A stretch of 40,107 bases of DNA from Neisseria gonorrhoeae (GCF_003315235.1 NZ_QNRU01000018.1:1-40107); one strand, 5' to 3'. Counted from the first letter of the stretch, positions 18,371-25,922 are shown. The notes: generated from the sequence alone by a model not told the origin. Numbers and translations: made by a program.

Positions 18371-18514
18371 TTCGGTTTCCGTAAAAAGGCGGACGGTGGA
18401 CAAATAAAAAAGGCAGTCGGAAATGCCTTGTTTCGCTTTAGTATAGGCACTCGATTTTATCCGATGTTGCCGGATTTGCACAATTCTTTCGGTTTTACCT
18501 GACGGAATGCAAAT

Positions 18515-18560
18515 AAAATGCCGTCTGAAGCCCGACAGTATCGGCTTTAGACGGCATTTT
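18515..18560. terminator. Terminator of pykA
   Basis: ATGCCGTCTGAAGCC and the near-perfect inverse GGCTTTAGACGGCAT (one base off the uptake sequence) form a hairpin 15 bp beyond the pykA stop, with AAAA/TTTT flanks. Confidence 0.8.
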
Positions 18561-18574
18561 CCACTCAGGGCGGA

Positions 18575-20047
18575 TTATTTGACGCGCAGCACTTCCAGCG
18601 TATTGGTCGAACCGGATTCGCGCATTTGCGAGCCGCTGGTGATGATGTACTGGTCGCCGGAATGCAGGATGTTGTGTTCCACCAGCATCGTTTCGACTTC
18701 GTTCAACGCCGTGTCGTGGTCGGTGCTGGTTGCCAAAATCAGCGGGCGCACGCCCCGGTACATCGCCATACGGCGTTGGGCGGAAACGCTCGGGGTCAGC
18801 GCGAAAATCGGCAGGGTAATATTGTGGCGGCTGATTTCAAAGGCGGTCGAACCGCTTTCGGTCAGGGCGACGATGGCTTTGGCGTGAACCGCGCGCGCCA
18901 CGCTGACCGCGCCGCCGGCAATCGCTAAGTTGGTGCTGACGGCTTCGGGATACTCTGTCTGTTCGGCAACGCCGTTGAGCGAATCCTGTTCTTTTTCCGC
19001 AGCCGCGCAGATAATCGCCATTTGGCTGACGGTTTCAAACGGATACGCGCCGACGGCGGTTTCGGCGGAACACATCACCGCATCGGTGCCGTCCAATACC
19101 GCGTTTGCCACATCGCTGACTTCCGCGCGGGTCGGCACGGGGTTGGTAATCATCGATTCCATCATTTGCGTCGCCGTAATGCTGAAGCGGCGCAACTCGC
19201 GGGCGCGGCGGATCATCCGTTTTTGCAGGGCGGGGACGGCGGCGTGTCCGACTTCGACCGCCAAGTCGCCGCGCGCAACCATAATGCCGTCGCCGGCAAG
19301 GATGATTTCATCAAGGTTTTCAATCGCTTCTACGCGTTCGATTTTGGAAACCAAACCGGGGCGGACGGCAGTGCTGCCCTTCATTTCCTCTTCGACTTTG
19401 GCGCGCGCGATGTGCAGGTCTTCGGCGGATTTCACAAAGCTGATGGCGAGATAGTCGCAACCGATGGCAATCGCGGTTTTCAGGTCGCGGAAGTCTTTTT
19501 CGGTCAACGCGCCTGCGGACAAACCGCCGCCGCGTTTGTTGATGCCTTTGTTGCTTTTCAGGATGTGGCTGTTTTCCACCCTTGTGATAATCCTGCTGCC
19601 TTCGACGGATTCCACGGTCAGGGTCAGCAGGCCGTCGTCCAGCCACAAGACATCGCCTGCGGCAACGTCGTCGGGCAGGTCGCGGTAGTCCAAACCGACC
19701 GCCTCGCGCGTGCCTTCGCCTTCGAGCGCGGCATCGAGTACCAATGTTTCGCCTTTGTTCAATTCGATGCCGCCGCCGGCGATTTTGCCCACGCGGATTT
19801 TCGGGCCCTGCAGATCGGCAATGATGGCGATTTCCTGTCCGGCGCGTTTTGCCGCCTCGCGCACGATGCGGGCGTTTTCCTGATGGAATTCGGGCGTGCC
19901 GTGGCTGAAGTTGAAGCGGACGACGTTCAGGCCGCCGACGCGGATCATGTCTTCCAACAGTTCGACGTTGTTGCTGCCCGGCCCAAGGGTGGCGACGATT
20001 TTGGTGTTGTGGCTGATGCGGGTCAGATCGCGGCTTGTCTGGTTCAT
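18575..20047 (-). CDS. pykA: Pyruvate kinase
   Basis: 490-residue cytoplasmic glycolytic enzyme converting phosphoenolpyruvate and ADP to pyruvate and ATP. Seen: TKIVATLGPGS near the N-terminus, VVRFNFSHG, IADLQGPKIR, the B domain, the catalytic-Lys region LVSKIERVEAI, DGIMVARGDLAVEV (metal and substrate binding), TATQMMESMI and AVLDGTDAVMCSAETAVG. The C-terminal regulatory domain is complete. The ATG at 20047 has AAAGGA about 7 nt upstream. Two nearly identical TGnTGCAAAATTACA boxes lie upstream (20090 and 20211) and may bind a carbon-metabolism regulator. Confidence 0.97.
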   Translation of the reverse strand: MNQTSRDLTRISHNTKIVATLGPGSNNVELLEDMIRVGGLNVVRFNFSHGTPEFHQENARIVREAAKRAGQEIAIIADLQGPKIRVGKIAGGGIELNKGETLVLDAALEGEGTREAVGLDYRDLPDDVAAGDVLWLDDGLLTLTVESVEGSRIITRVENSHILKSNKGINKRGGGLSAGALTEKDFRDLKTAIAIGCDYLAISFVKSAEDLHIARAKVEEEMKGSTAVRPGLVSKIERVEAIENLDEIILAGDGIMVARGDLAVEVGHAAVPALQKRMIRRARELRRFSITATQMMESMITNPVPTRAEVSDVANAVLDGTDAVMCSAETAVGAYPFETVSQMAIICAAAEKEQDSLNGVAEQTEYPEAVSTNLAIAGGAVSVARAVHAKAIVALTESGSTAFEISRHNITLPIFALTPSVSAQRRMAMYRGVRPLILATSTDHDTALNEVETMLVEHNILHSGDQYIITSGSQMRESGSTNTLEVLRVK

Positions 20048-20089
20048 ATGAAAGTCCTTTCGGTCTCAATCGGGTGTTTTGCGGTATTT

Positions 20090-20225
20090 TGTTGCAAAAT
20101 TACAGAAATTTGGAACCGGTTTGATGTCCATTTGGTGAACGCGGCGGAATATTCTGTAAAAATATGATTTAAATTAATGGTTTGATATTTTACCTGCAAA
20201 CCGCCTTTTTTGGTGCAAAATTACA
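20090..20225. promoter_or_regulatory. Two HexR-like operator candidates upstream of pykA
   Basis: TGTTGCAAAATTACA at 20090-20104 and TGGTGCAAAATTACA at 20211-20225 match in 14 of 15 positions and lie 121 bp apart in the 237-bp pykA upstream region. Their half-site ATTACA/TGTAAT matches the general HexR operator (TGTAAT-spacer-ATTACA) in part. HexR is known to control glycolytic genes in Neisseria. The region is otherwise AT-rich and gene-free. Confidence 0.4.
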
Positions 20226-20284
20226 CGGTTTTATGATTTAGGCTAAATTTATTTTTTGTTCGGCGGCTTGCGCGGTCGGGTAAA

Positions 20285-20836
20285 ATGAAGGTTTTGAACG
20301 GTTGGTCGGACAGGAAGATGTGGCGGGTTTTGAGTGCTTTGCCGATAGGCGTGGTGTTTTTTGATTTGATCTACGGTTTTGTGTTGAATGTGTTGCAGGG
20401 GTTGGATTTGCAGCGTGCCGTGCCGGATTCGGAAGGCGTGTTGGCGGTTACGCCCGATATTGCGTTCAACAGTTTGCAGATTGTCGCCAACGGCGGTATG
20501 GCGGCGGTGGTCTGTTTCGGGTTGGCGGTTGTGTTTCTGCTCAACCGTTCGGTGCGGCGGCGGCAGGTCTTGGAAATCGGGGTGTTCCGGATGTTGGGGC
20601 TGGTGGCGGTATTGGCGTTCAGCGCGCCTTCGCTGTGGGAGTGGGCGAACGCGCTGCCGCTGCTGCTGAAGGGCGCGGACGTGGTCAATACGGGGAATGC
20701 GCGTTATGTGCTGACGGCTTTGTGTATGCCCTTTCCGGCGGTGTCGTGCATCATCGGGCTGGTAGGGCGGTTCAGGCTTCAGACGGCATCGGGCAGGGTG
20801 GCAAAGGCAGGGGGTGCGGTCAAGGCGGGCGGATAG
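20285..20836 (+). CDS. Hypothetical inner-membrane protein, 183 residues
   Basis: Four hydrophobic segments are visible: about 15-38 (RVLSALPIGVVFFDLIYGF), 65-86 (VANGGMAAVVCFGLAVVFLL), 99-118 (FRMLGLVAVLAFSAPSLWEW region) and 138-162 (YVLTALCMPFPAVSCIIGLVG). The N-terminus is short and basic and the C-terminus Gly/Ala/Lys-rich; the uptake sequence near the end encodes LQTAS. I do not recognise a family. The Shine-Dalgarno is weak. The gene is divergent from pykA and no partner follows, because the downstream DNA is IS and CREE debris. Confidence 0.65.
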   Translation: MKVLNGWSDRKMWRVLSALPIGVVFFDLIYGFVLNVLQGLDLQRAVPDSEGVLAVTPDIAFNSLQIVANGGMAAVVCFGLAVVFLLNRSVRRRQVLEIGVFRMLGLVAVLAFSAPSLWEWANALPLLLKGADVVNTGNARYVLTALCMPFPAVSCIIGLVGRFRLQTASGRVAKAGGAVKAGG

Positions 20837-20861
20837 GGCGCATTTTTCAGCGGGTGCGTCG

Positions 20862-20900
20862 AGAAGCAGCCGATGTGTTTGGCAGCCGCAGCTTGGGGGG
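20862..20900. mobile_element. Short remnant of the IS5-type element
   Basis: This stretch shares GAAGC, GCCGATGTGTTTGGCAG and GCTTGGG in the same order and spacing as the left-edge IS at about 151-190, with a few mismatches. It corresponds to transposase codons near the N-terminus. It marks a past insertion or rearrangement point next to the CREE at 20932. Confidence 0.55.
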
Positions 20901-20931
20901 GGTGTAGTGCTAATGGCGGTTTCTTTGCTTT

Positions 20932-21077
20932 TATAGTGGATTAACAAAAACCGGTACGGCGTTGCCTCGCCTTAGCTCAAAGAGAACGATTCTCTAAGGT
21001 GCTGAAGCACCAAGTGAATCGGTTCCGTACTATTTGTACTGTCTGCGGCTTCGTCGCCTTGTCCTGATTACTATATA
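20932..21077. repeat. Correia element, long form, right end truncated
   Basis: It begins TATAGTGGATTAACAAAAACC and has the long-form insert with CTCAAAGAGAACGATTCTC and GGTGCTGAAGCACC. It breaks off after GTCCTGATTACTATATA instead of completing the GTTAATCCACTATA end. It is in inverted orientation to the complete copy at 22051-22205. Confidence 0.93.
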
Positions 21078-21102
21078 AAATAAATGGGCAAAAATCGGTT
21101 TA

Positions 21103-21760
21103 TTATCGTTTTTGCCGCATTTGGATTTGTTCTACCGTAAAACGTGTTTGACGAACGGGATTTTTATTAAAAAACATCTGATTTCTAACAAAATCAGTAT
21201 TTTTTGGCACGATGGCTAAAATTTTTCCTTCCATTTCGCCATCACGTGTTTTCCATGCGCTCAAGAATTGTGATTTGCTCGTTGAGACGTGCCCCAGCGA
21301 TGGATCAGCCAGCAAAACAGTTTCTCCGTTAATACCGTTCAATACCGAAAAATGGTTGTTTTTACGGTATTTTAAATACACAATTACAGGAATTTTTAGT
21401 TGTACCAACTGTTCAAATGGCAAAGCATAACCTTGTGCTTCAAAACCCAGTTCGGGCATTATGCGTTGCATATCATCAAAAGAAGTACGCATTTGGGTTT
21501 TATCCATTTTGTCTAAGATTTCCGCTTCAGAATAATGTCTGCCATAAAAATTATTCAGTAACGTGGCAATCGAAGCCGCGCCGCAAGAAAAATCCAAATC
21601 TTGTTTTACTATGCCGGAATCTCGCCGTGCTTTCCAACTCCGTACATGGATGTTTTGGTAAGAAGCGGGGGTCAACAAACATAGGCCAAGCAAAAACTAT
21701 ATTTGGGGCGAAACCAATCAAAGCCGCATAATTTATCAATTTATAAAGATTTTTTATCAT
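21103..21760 (-). pseudogene. C39-type peptidase-like protein, probably frameshifted near N-terminus
   Basis: The frame 21693-21103 encodes a C39 (double-glycine) peptidase-like domain: IVKQDLDFSCGAASIATLLNN-type active-site segment (catalytic Cys in DFSCGAAS), NHFSVLNGINGETVLLADPS with the catalytic His in NHFSV and the Asp in LADPS. This family includes bacteriocin/peptide leader peptidases and periplasmic C39-like proteins. In this frame the only start is a TTG at 21693 with no Shine-Dalgarno. A signal-peptide-like N-terminus, MIKNLYKLINYAALIGF from ATG 21760, lies in another frame and runs to FVDPRF. Removing one C from the CCCCC in GACCCCCGC joins the two (FVDPASYQNIHVRSWK). So a one-base insertion, or error, separates signal and enzyme. 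The DNA is AT-rich. Confidence 0.7.
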
Positions 21761-21977
21761 AATATGTATACGCGGAATAAACGCATGAAACATAAAAAAA
21801 TAAAATCATATGCAATTTTATTGCATGAATAAATATGAATAAAATAGATAATGATGGGAGTAAATACGCCATGTATTTTGGAAGTTTAAATTTATTAATA
21901 ATAAAATAATTTATCGTAGCGCAAATAAATCCCAAAATTGGAACGATTAGAAAAAAAATTAATACACCCATAATCAT
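21741..21977 (-). CDS. Small membrane protein, 78 residues
   Basis: MIMGVLIFFLIVPILGFI opens a protein with two or three hydrophobic segments (about 3-28, 38-52 and 56-70) and few charges (KFKLPKY loop). The stop overlaps the proposed ATG (21760) of the peptidase gene by about 20 nt, so the two form a coupled pair. The Shine-Dalgarno is weak (AGGT). Very AT-rich. No family is recognised. A role as accessory or immunity-like partner of the C39 protein is only inferred from adjacency. Confidence 0.5.
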   Translation of the reverse strand: MIMGVLIFFLIVPILGFICATINYFIINKFKLPKYMAYLLPSLSILFIFIHAIKLHMILFFYVSCVYSAYTYYDKKSL

Positions 21978-22050
21978 GCAACCTATATTAATAAATAGCT
22001 AACTAATTCTATTACAGAAATTAGTTAGCTGATTAAAAGTGATTAACAAT

Positions 22051-22205
22051 TATAGTGGATTAACAAAAATCAGGACAAGGCGACGAAGCCGCAGACAGTA
22101 CAAATAGTACGGAACCGATTCACTTGGTGCTTCAGCACCTTAGGGAATCGTTCTCTTTGAGCTAAGGCGGGGCAACGCCGTACTGGTTTTTGTTAATCCA
22201 CTATA
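22051..22205. repeat. Correia element, long form, complete (155 bp)
   Basis: TATAGTGGATTAACAAAAATC to GTTAATCCACTATA, with the long-form insert (GGTGCTTCAGCACC, GAATCGTTCTCTTTGAG) usually associated with an IHF site. It is inverted relative to the copy at 20932; together they bracket an AT-rich block of about 970 bp. Confidence 0.97.
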
Positions 22206-22398
22206 AATAGCGAGCATCGATTCACGGTGCGCTTTAGTGCAAAGCGTACAACGCGAGCCTGAACCACCAGCCGCAATAGGAAAAGAAAGCCGATAGAGTG
22301 CAATGCTTGCCAACGCGCAAGCGAGCTTGCAAGAACGCTTGGCTCAACGAGAGCAGGCAAGACAGAAAGCAGGATAGGAGAGGCAACGCAAAGGTCTC
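22206..22398. other. Unassigned remnant ending in an IS-terminus-like sequence
   Basis: No supported gene. The right edge (22388-22398) reads GCAAAGGTCTC, identical to the terminus of the IS at the left of the window (265-275), and here it interrupts the lipoprotein stub. A short frame on the plus strand (MLANAQASLQERLAQREQ) is helical, ends quickly and is not convincing. Confidence 0.5.
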
Positions 22399-22498
22399 GG
22401 GCTTTGATTTCGCCGTAAACCTGAGTGCCGCCTTGTCCGGACGGGGTGGTTCAGGCGGCGGGTGCCGACAGGGTGCAGATGAGGAGGAGTATTTTCAT
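22399..22498 (-). pseudogene. Lipoprotein gene stub with stop at the lipobox cysteine
   Basis: The ATG (22498-22496) overlaps the stop of the upstream acetyltransferase gene (ATGA), a typical coupled start. It reads MKILLLICTLSAPAA, then TGA at 22453-22451, then TTPSGQGGTQVYGEIKA in frame. The TGA falls where the lipobox Cys (TGC/TGT) is expected. After GEIKA the frame enters the IS-terminus-like GAGACCTTTGC and unrelated sequence. It looks like the head of a lipoprotein gene lost through a cysteine-to-stop change and an IS-associated truncation. Confidence 0.5.
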
Positions 22499-23337
22499 TT
22501 GGGGTCGCAACGGAAGTGGTAGGCGCAGATTTCAAAACCGTTTTTGAAATACAGGCGGTGCGCGTCGGTACGGTCGTGGTTGACGTGGACGTTAAGGTGG
22601 ATTTTGGTAACCCCTGTTTCCGCGCTGATTTTGCGGACTTCTTCCAAAAGGCGCGAGGCGTAGCCTTTGCGGCGGCTTTGCGGCAGGGTAACGATGTCGT
22701 CGATGTGGATGTGGCGGCCGCCGGCTAGGGTGCAGGCTTCGCGGAAGCCGCAGACGGCGACGGCATTGTGTTTGCATTCTTCAAAAATACCCAGCAGGCG
22801 GTAGCCTTGGGGGCGTTGGGTTTTGTTGATCTGTTCGGTAAAGCGGCCGATGTCGGTCAGGGCGGAACGCAAAACGCTCAAGGCTGCAAAGGCGGTGGCG
22901 GTGTCGTCCGCGCCGATTTCGCGCAAAACGTAGGATGCGCCCGAGGCGGTCTGTTCCTGTGTTTTCTCGGCGGCGTGTTTTTCTTCGATTGCCTGTGCCA
23001 GCAGGACGCGTTCGTTGGCAGGGTCGTTTTGTCCGCCCTGTTCGCGTTCTTCGAGCAGGGCTTTGCAGTCGATGACGCGCAGGTCGTTGTCGGCGGCAAA
23101 GTCCATCAGGAAGCGGAACATCTGCGGATTGTCGGTTTCCAGTTTTTTATCGACGGCGACGCAGCGGATGTTGTCCACCAGCATGGGGCGCACCCATTTC
23201 GAATAGGAGAGGCGGTTGTCTTTGGTGAACGAGGACAGGATGCCGCACAGGCGTTCCGCCCAGTCGCCGGGGCGGAAAATCTTGCCGGAACTCGTTGTGC
23301 CGTGGATGACGACTTCGTAGGGGTTGCAGATTAACAT
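22495..23337 (-). CDS. DUF3579 / GNAT acetyltransferase fusion protein
   Basis: 280 residues. The N-terminal domain (1-95: ICNPYEVVIHGTTSSG, RPGDWAERLCGILSSF, YSKWVRPMLVDNIRCVAVD, FAADNDLRVIDC) matches the short DUF3579 family found in beta-proteobacteria. A linker (about 95-130) is Glu/Gln-rich. The C-terminal domain (about 132-280) is a GNAT N-acetyltransferase with the acetyl-CoA loop LPQSRRKGYASRLLEEV (R/QxxGxG/A-type) and the LYFKNGFEICAYHF end. Substrate unknown. The ATG at 23337 has AGGAAG. A TATAAT (minus strand, 23374-23369) lies 31 bp upstream of the start. Divergent from pyrB. Confidence 0.85.
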   Translation of the reverse strand: MLICNPYEVVIHGTTSSGKIFRPGDWAERLCGILSSFTKDNRLSYSKWVRPMLVDNIRCVAVDKKLETDNPQMFRFLMDFAADNDLRVIDCKALLEEREQGGQNDPANERVLLAQAIEEKHAAEKTQEQTASGASYVLREIGADDTATAFAALSVLRSALTDIGRFTEQINKTQRPQGYRLLGIFEECKHNAVAVCGFREACTLAGGRHIHIDDIVTLPQSRRKGYASRLLEEVRKISAETGVTKIHLNVHVNHDRTDAHRLYFKNGFEICAYHFRCDPK

Positions 23338-23452
23338 GGCGGCTTCCTGAAAAGAAATGTCTGGCGCGATTATACCTTATGCTTATGCGGGCGTGTTTGG
23401 ATATGCCGTCTGAAAAATACAGGATTCGTGCGGTAAAACTTTGTGGAGGCAA

Positions 23453-23527
23453 ATGTGCGATAATACGCGCCGTGTCGCCGCTTTTGCGAAGCTGTTCCGC
23501 AAACATACGGGCGGCGTGGACGTATAA
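23453..23527 (+). CDS. Candidate pyrB leader peptide, 24 residues
   Basis: ATG at 23453 follows a strong Shine-Dalgarno (GTGGAGG, 5-6 nt spacing). The frame [18 protein letters not shown]... ends with TAA at 23525-23527, only 6 nt before the stem of a terminator hairpin (23534) that itself precedes pyrB. A ribosome at this stop would cover the hairpin. This is the arrangement of the pyrL-pyrBI attenuator of enteric bacteria, where UTP scarcity slows polymerase and lets the trailing ribosome block termination. The translation itself is inferred. Confidence 0.5.
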   Translation: MCDNTRRVAAFAKLFRKHTGGVDV

Positions 23528-23533
23528 CCGGAT

Positions 23534-23555
23534 ACCCGCCTGACGCGGGTTTTTT
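23534..23555 (+). promoter_or_regulatory. Terminator-like attenuator hairpin before pyrB
   Basis: ACCCGC, loop CTGAC, GCGGGT, then TTTTT (T-run 23550-23555), 16 bp before the pyrB ATG. A rho-independent terminator placed ahead of a biosynthetic gene and behind a leader frame suggests attenuation rather than the end of a gene. Confidence 0.65.
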
Positions 23556-23571
23556 ACGGAAGGGGGGCAAA

Positions 23572-24492
23572 ATGCCTAATCCGCTTTACAGACAGCACAT
23601 CATCTCCATTTCGGATTTGTCGCGCGAACAGTTGGAATGCCTGCTTCAGACGGCATTGAAGCTGAAGGCGCATCCGCGCGGCGATTTGTTGGAAGGCAAA
23701 CTCATCGGTTCGTGCTTTTTCGAGCCGTCCACGCGCACGAGGCTGTCGTTTGAAACGGCGGTGCAGCGTTTGGGCGGTAAGGTCATCGGCTTTTCGGACG
23801 GCGCGAATACCAGTGCCAAAAAAGGCGAAACGCTTGCCGATACCGCCCGTATCATTTCCGGCTACACCGACGCGATTGTCCAACGCCATCCCAAAGACGG
23901 CGCGGCGCGCGTGGCGGCGGAGTTTTCGTGCGTCCCCGTCATCAACGCCGGCGACGGCACGAACCAGCATCCCAGCCAGACCTTGTTGGATCTGGTAACG
24001 ATTTATGAAACGCAGGGGCGTTTGGACAAGCTTAAAATCGCCATGGCGGGCGACTTGAAATACGGGCGCACCGTGCATTCGCTGTGTCAGGCGTTGAAAC
24101 GCTGGGGCTGCGAATTTGCCTTCGTCTCGCCGCCCAGCCTCGCGATGCCCGACTACATTACCGAAGAGTTGGAAGAAGCCGACTGCCGATACCGCGCCCT
24201 CGGCAGTTTGGAAGAGGCGGCGGAATGGGCGGACATCCTGTATATGACCCGCGTCCAGCGCGAACGTTTCGACGAACAGGAATTTGCCAAAATTCAAGGC
24301 AAATTCAACCTCGAAGCGTCTATGCTCGCCCGCGCCAAACCGAACCTGCGCGTGCTGCACCCTTTGCCGCGCACGGACGAAATCCATCCCGATGTTGATG
24401 CTACGCCGCATGCCTATTATTTCGAGCAGGCGACCAACGGCGTTTATGCGCGTATGGCGATATTGTCGCTGGTGTTGAACGAAGAAGTGTGA
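23572..24492 (+). CDS. pyrB: Aspartate carbamoyltransferase, catalytic subunit
   Basis: 306-residue enzyme for the committed step of pyrimidine synthesis (carbamoyl phosphate + aspartate). Seen: the carbamoyl-phosphate loop [14 protein letters not shown] (about 48-61), [27 protein letters not shown] (about 128-141), [12 protein letters not shown] and the C-terminal HPLPRTDEI. The length matches the class B enzyme that assembles with PyrI. GGAAGGGGG precedes the ATG. pyrI follows 9 bp later, so the two form an operon as in E. coli. Upstream lies a leader frame and terminator-like hairpin. Confidence 0.98.
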   Translation: MPNPLYRQHIISISDLSREQLECLLQTALKLKAHPRGDLLEGKLIGSCFFEPSTRTRLSFETAVQRLGGKVIGFSDGANTSAKKGETLADTARIISGYTDAIVQRHPKDGAARVAAEFSCVPVINAGDGTNQHPSQTLLDLVTIYETQGRLDKLKIAMAGDLKYGRTVHSLCQALKRWGCEFAFVSPPSLAMPDYITEELEEADCRYRALGSLEEAAEWADILYMTRVQRERFDEQEFAKIQGKFNLEASMLARAKPNLRVLHPLPRTDEIHPDVDATPHAYYFEQATNGVYARMAILSLVLNEEV

Positions 24493-24501
24493 GGAACCGA
24501 T

Positions 24502-24960
24502 ATGGAAGCGCAAAAACTCAGTGTCGAAGCCATTGAAAAAGGCACGGTTATCGACCATATTCCCGCCGGCAGGGGGCTGACCATCCTGCGCCAGTTCAAA
24601 CTTTTGCACTACGGCAACGCAGTAACCGTGGGCTTCAACCTGCCCAGCAAAACCCAGGGCAGCAAAGACATCATCAAAATCAAAGGCGTGTGCTTGGACG
24701 ATAAAGCCGCCGACCGCCTCGCCCTGTTCGCCCCCGAAGCGGTGGTCAACACCATCGACAATTTCAAGGTCGTACAGAAGCGGCATTTGACCCTGCCCGA
24801 CGAAATCGCCGAAGTGTTCCGCTGCCCGAATCCCAATTGCGCCGGCCACGGCGAGCCGGTCAAAAGCCGGTTTTATGTTAAGAAACACAACGGGCAGACG
24901 CGGCTGAAATGCCACTACTGCGAAAAAACCTACAACCGGGATTCGGTGGCGGAAGCCTGA
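24502..24960 (+). CDS. pyrI: Aspartate carbamoyltransferase, regulatory subunit
   Basis: 152-residue regulatory chain that binds CTP/ATP and, through a zinc site, the catalytic chain. Seen: the allosteric domain with [20 protein letters not shown] and [10 protein letters not shown]; the C-terminal zinc site CPNPNC (Cys108, Cys113) and CHYC. Both match the E. coli PyrI spacing. Nine bp after pyrB. An intact pyrI implies a feedback-inhibited, dodecameric enzyme. Confidence 0.97.
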   Translation: MEAQKLSVEAIEKGTVIDHIPAGRGLTILRQFKLLHYGNAVTVGFNLPSKTQGSKDIIKIKGVCLDDKAADRLALFAPEAVVNTIDNFKVVQKRHLTLPDEIAEVFRCPNPNCAGHGEPVKSRFYVKKHNGQTRLKCHYCEKTYNRDSVAEA

Positions 24961-25022
24961 CGGATTCCCGCAGCCCGGCGGCGGAATTTTGCCTGCCGCC
25001 TGTTTTGCCAATCTGAAATGGA

Positions 25023-25689
25023 ATGATGATGCACGCTTCTGTCCAAAGTCGTTTCGCACCGATACTTTATGTTTTGATTTTCTTTGCCGGTTTTTTGACC
25101 GCGCAAATCTGGTTCAATCAGAAAGCCTATACTGAAGAGCTGCCTCCGCTTCTGTCCGCATTGTCCGCCGTCGCGCTGGTGTGGCTGGCGTGGGCGTTCG
25201 TGTCGGTGCGTTCAAAGGCTAAGGCAGAAAAGTTCTACCGCGAAAAAATGATACAGAACGAAAGCATACACCCCGTCCTGCACGCTTCTTTGCAACACTT
25301 GGAACACAAGCCGCAAATGCTCGCCCTGCTGGTCAAAAACCACGGCAAAGGCATGGCGGAACAGGTCAGGTTCAAGGCGGAAGTGCTGCCCGACGACGAA
25401 GACGCGCGCACGATTGCCGCCGAGTTGGCAAAAATGGATATGTTCGCATTGGGGACGGACGCGGTCGCCTCGGGCGAAACCTATGGGCGCGTGTTCGCCG
25501 ATATTTTCGAGTTGTCGGCGGCTTTGGAAGGGCGCGCGTTCAAAGGGATACTGAAACTGACGGCGGAATATAAAAAACATCTTCGGCGATGCCTGCCGTT
25601 CGGAAACGGCGTTGGATTTGGGCGCGCTCAATCAGGCGTTGAGGGAAATCTCGAAAACGCCGGAAAAGCCTAAGCAGATATTTTATTGA
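25023..25689 (+). CDS. Hypothetical membrane-anchored protein, C-terminus frameshifted
   Basis: Starts MMMHASVQSRF (three consecutive ATGs, exact start uncertain). Two hydrophobic segments, about 12-30 (PILYVLIFFAGFLTAQI) and 43-61 (LLSALSAVALVWLAWAFV), precede a soluble domain with LVKNHGKGMAEQVRFKAEVLP. As read, the frame ends at 25673. At the AAAAAA run 25572-25577, removing one A gives YKNIFGDACRSETALDLGA, then ALREISKTPEKPKQIFY and TGA at 25689, a much more natural C-terminus. So a one-base expansion, or error, probably alters the last 30 or so residues. Family not recognised. Confidence 0.65.
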
Positions 25690-25768
25690 AGGTGTCCCGA
25701 TGTATGGGGAGCGCACGGGTGGCGCGGCGGCAAAGCGGCAAGATTGGGTTTGGATACCCGGTTGGTTT

Positions 25769-25922
25769 TATAGTAGATTAACAAAAATCAGGACAAGGCG
25801 GCGGGCCGCAGACAGTACAAATAGTACGGAACCGGTTCGCCCGGTGCTTGGGCGCCTTAGGGAATCGTTCCCTTTGAGCCGGGGCGGGGCAACGCCGTAC
25901 CGGTTTTTGTTAATTCGCTATA
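25769..25922. repeat. Correia element, long form, with AT-to-GC drift
   Basis: TATAGTAGATTAACAAAAATC to GTTAATTCGCTATA, 154 bp, alignable throughout with the copy at 22051 in the same orientation. Most differences are A-to-G or T-to-C, for example GATTCACTTGG becoming GGTTCGCCCGG. The surrounding interval 25690-26053 has no supported gene. Confidence 0.92.

Noticed and set aside
21103-21977. Toxin-antitoxin or bacteriocin-immunity pair
   Set aside because: The peptidase fold argues against a toxin, and no double-glycine precursor is visible nearby; only adjacency supports pairing.
22310-22376. Short helical frame MLANAQASLQERLAQREQ
   Set aside because: About 24 codons, no Shine-Dalgarno, within rearranged repeat debris; cannot be supported as a gene.
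23554-25059. 501-codon open frame on the minus strand
   Set aside because: It runs antisense through pyrB and pyrI, whose products are certain; composition is that of a shadow frame in GC-rich DNA and there is no family resemblance.
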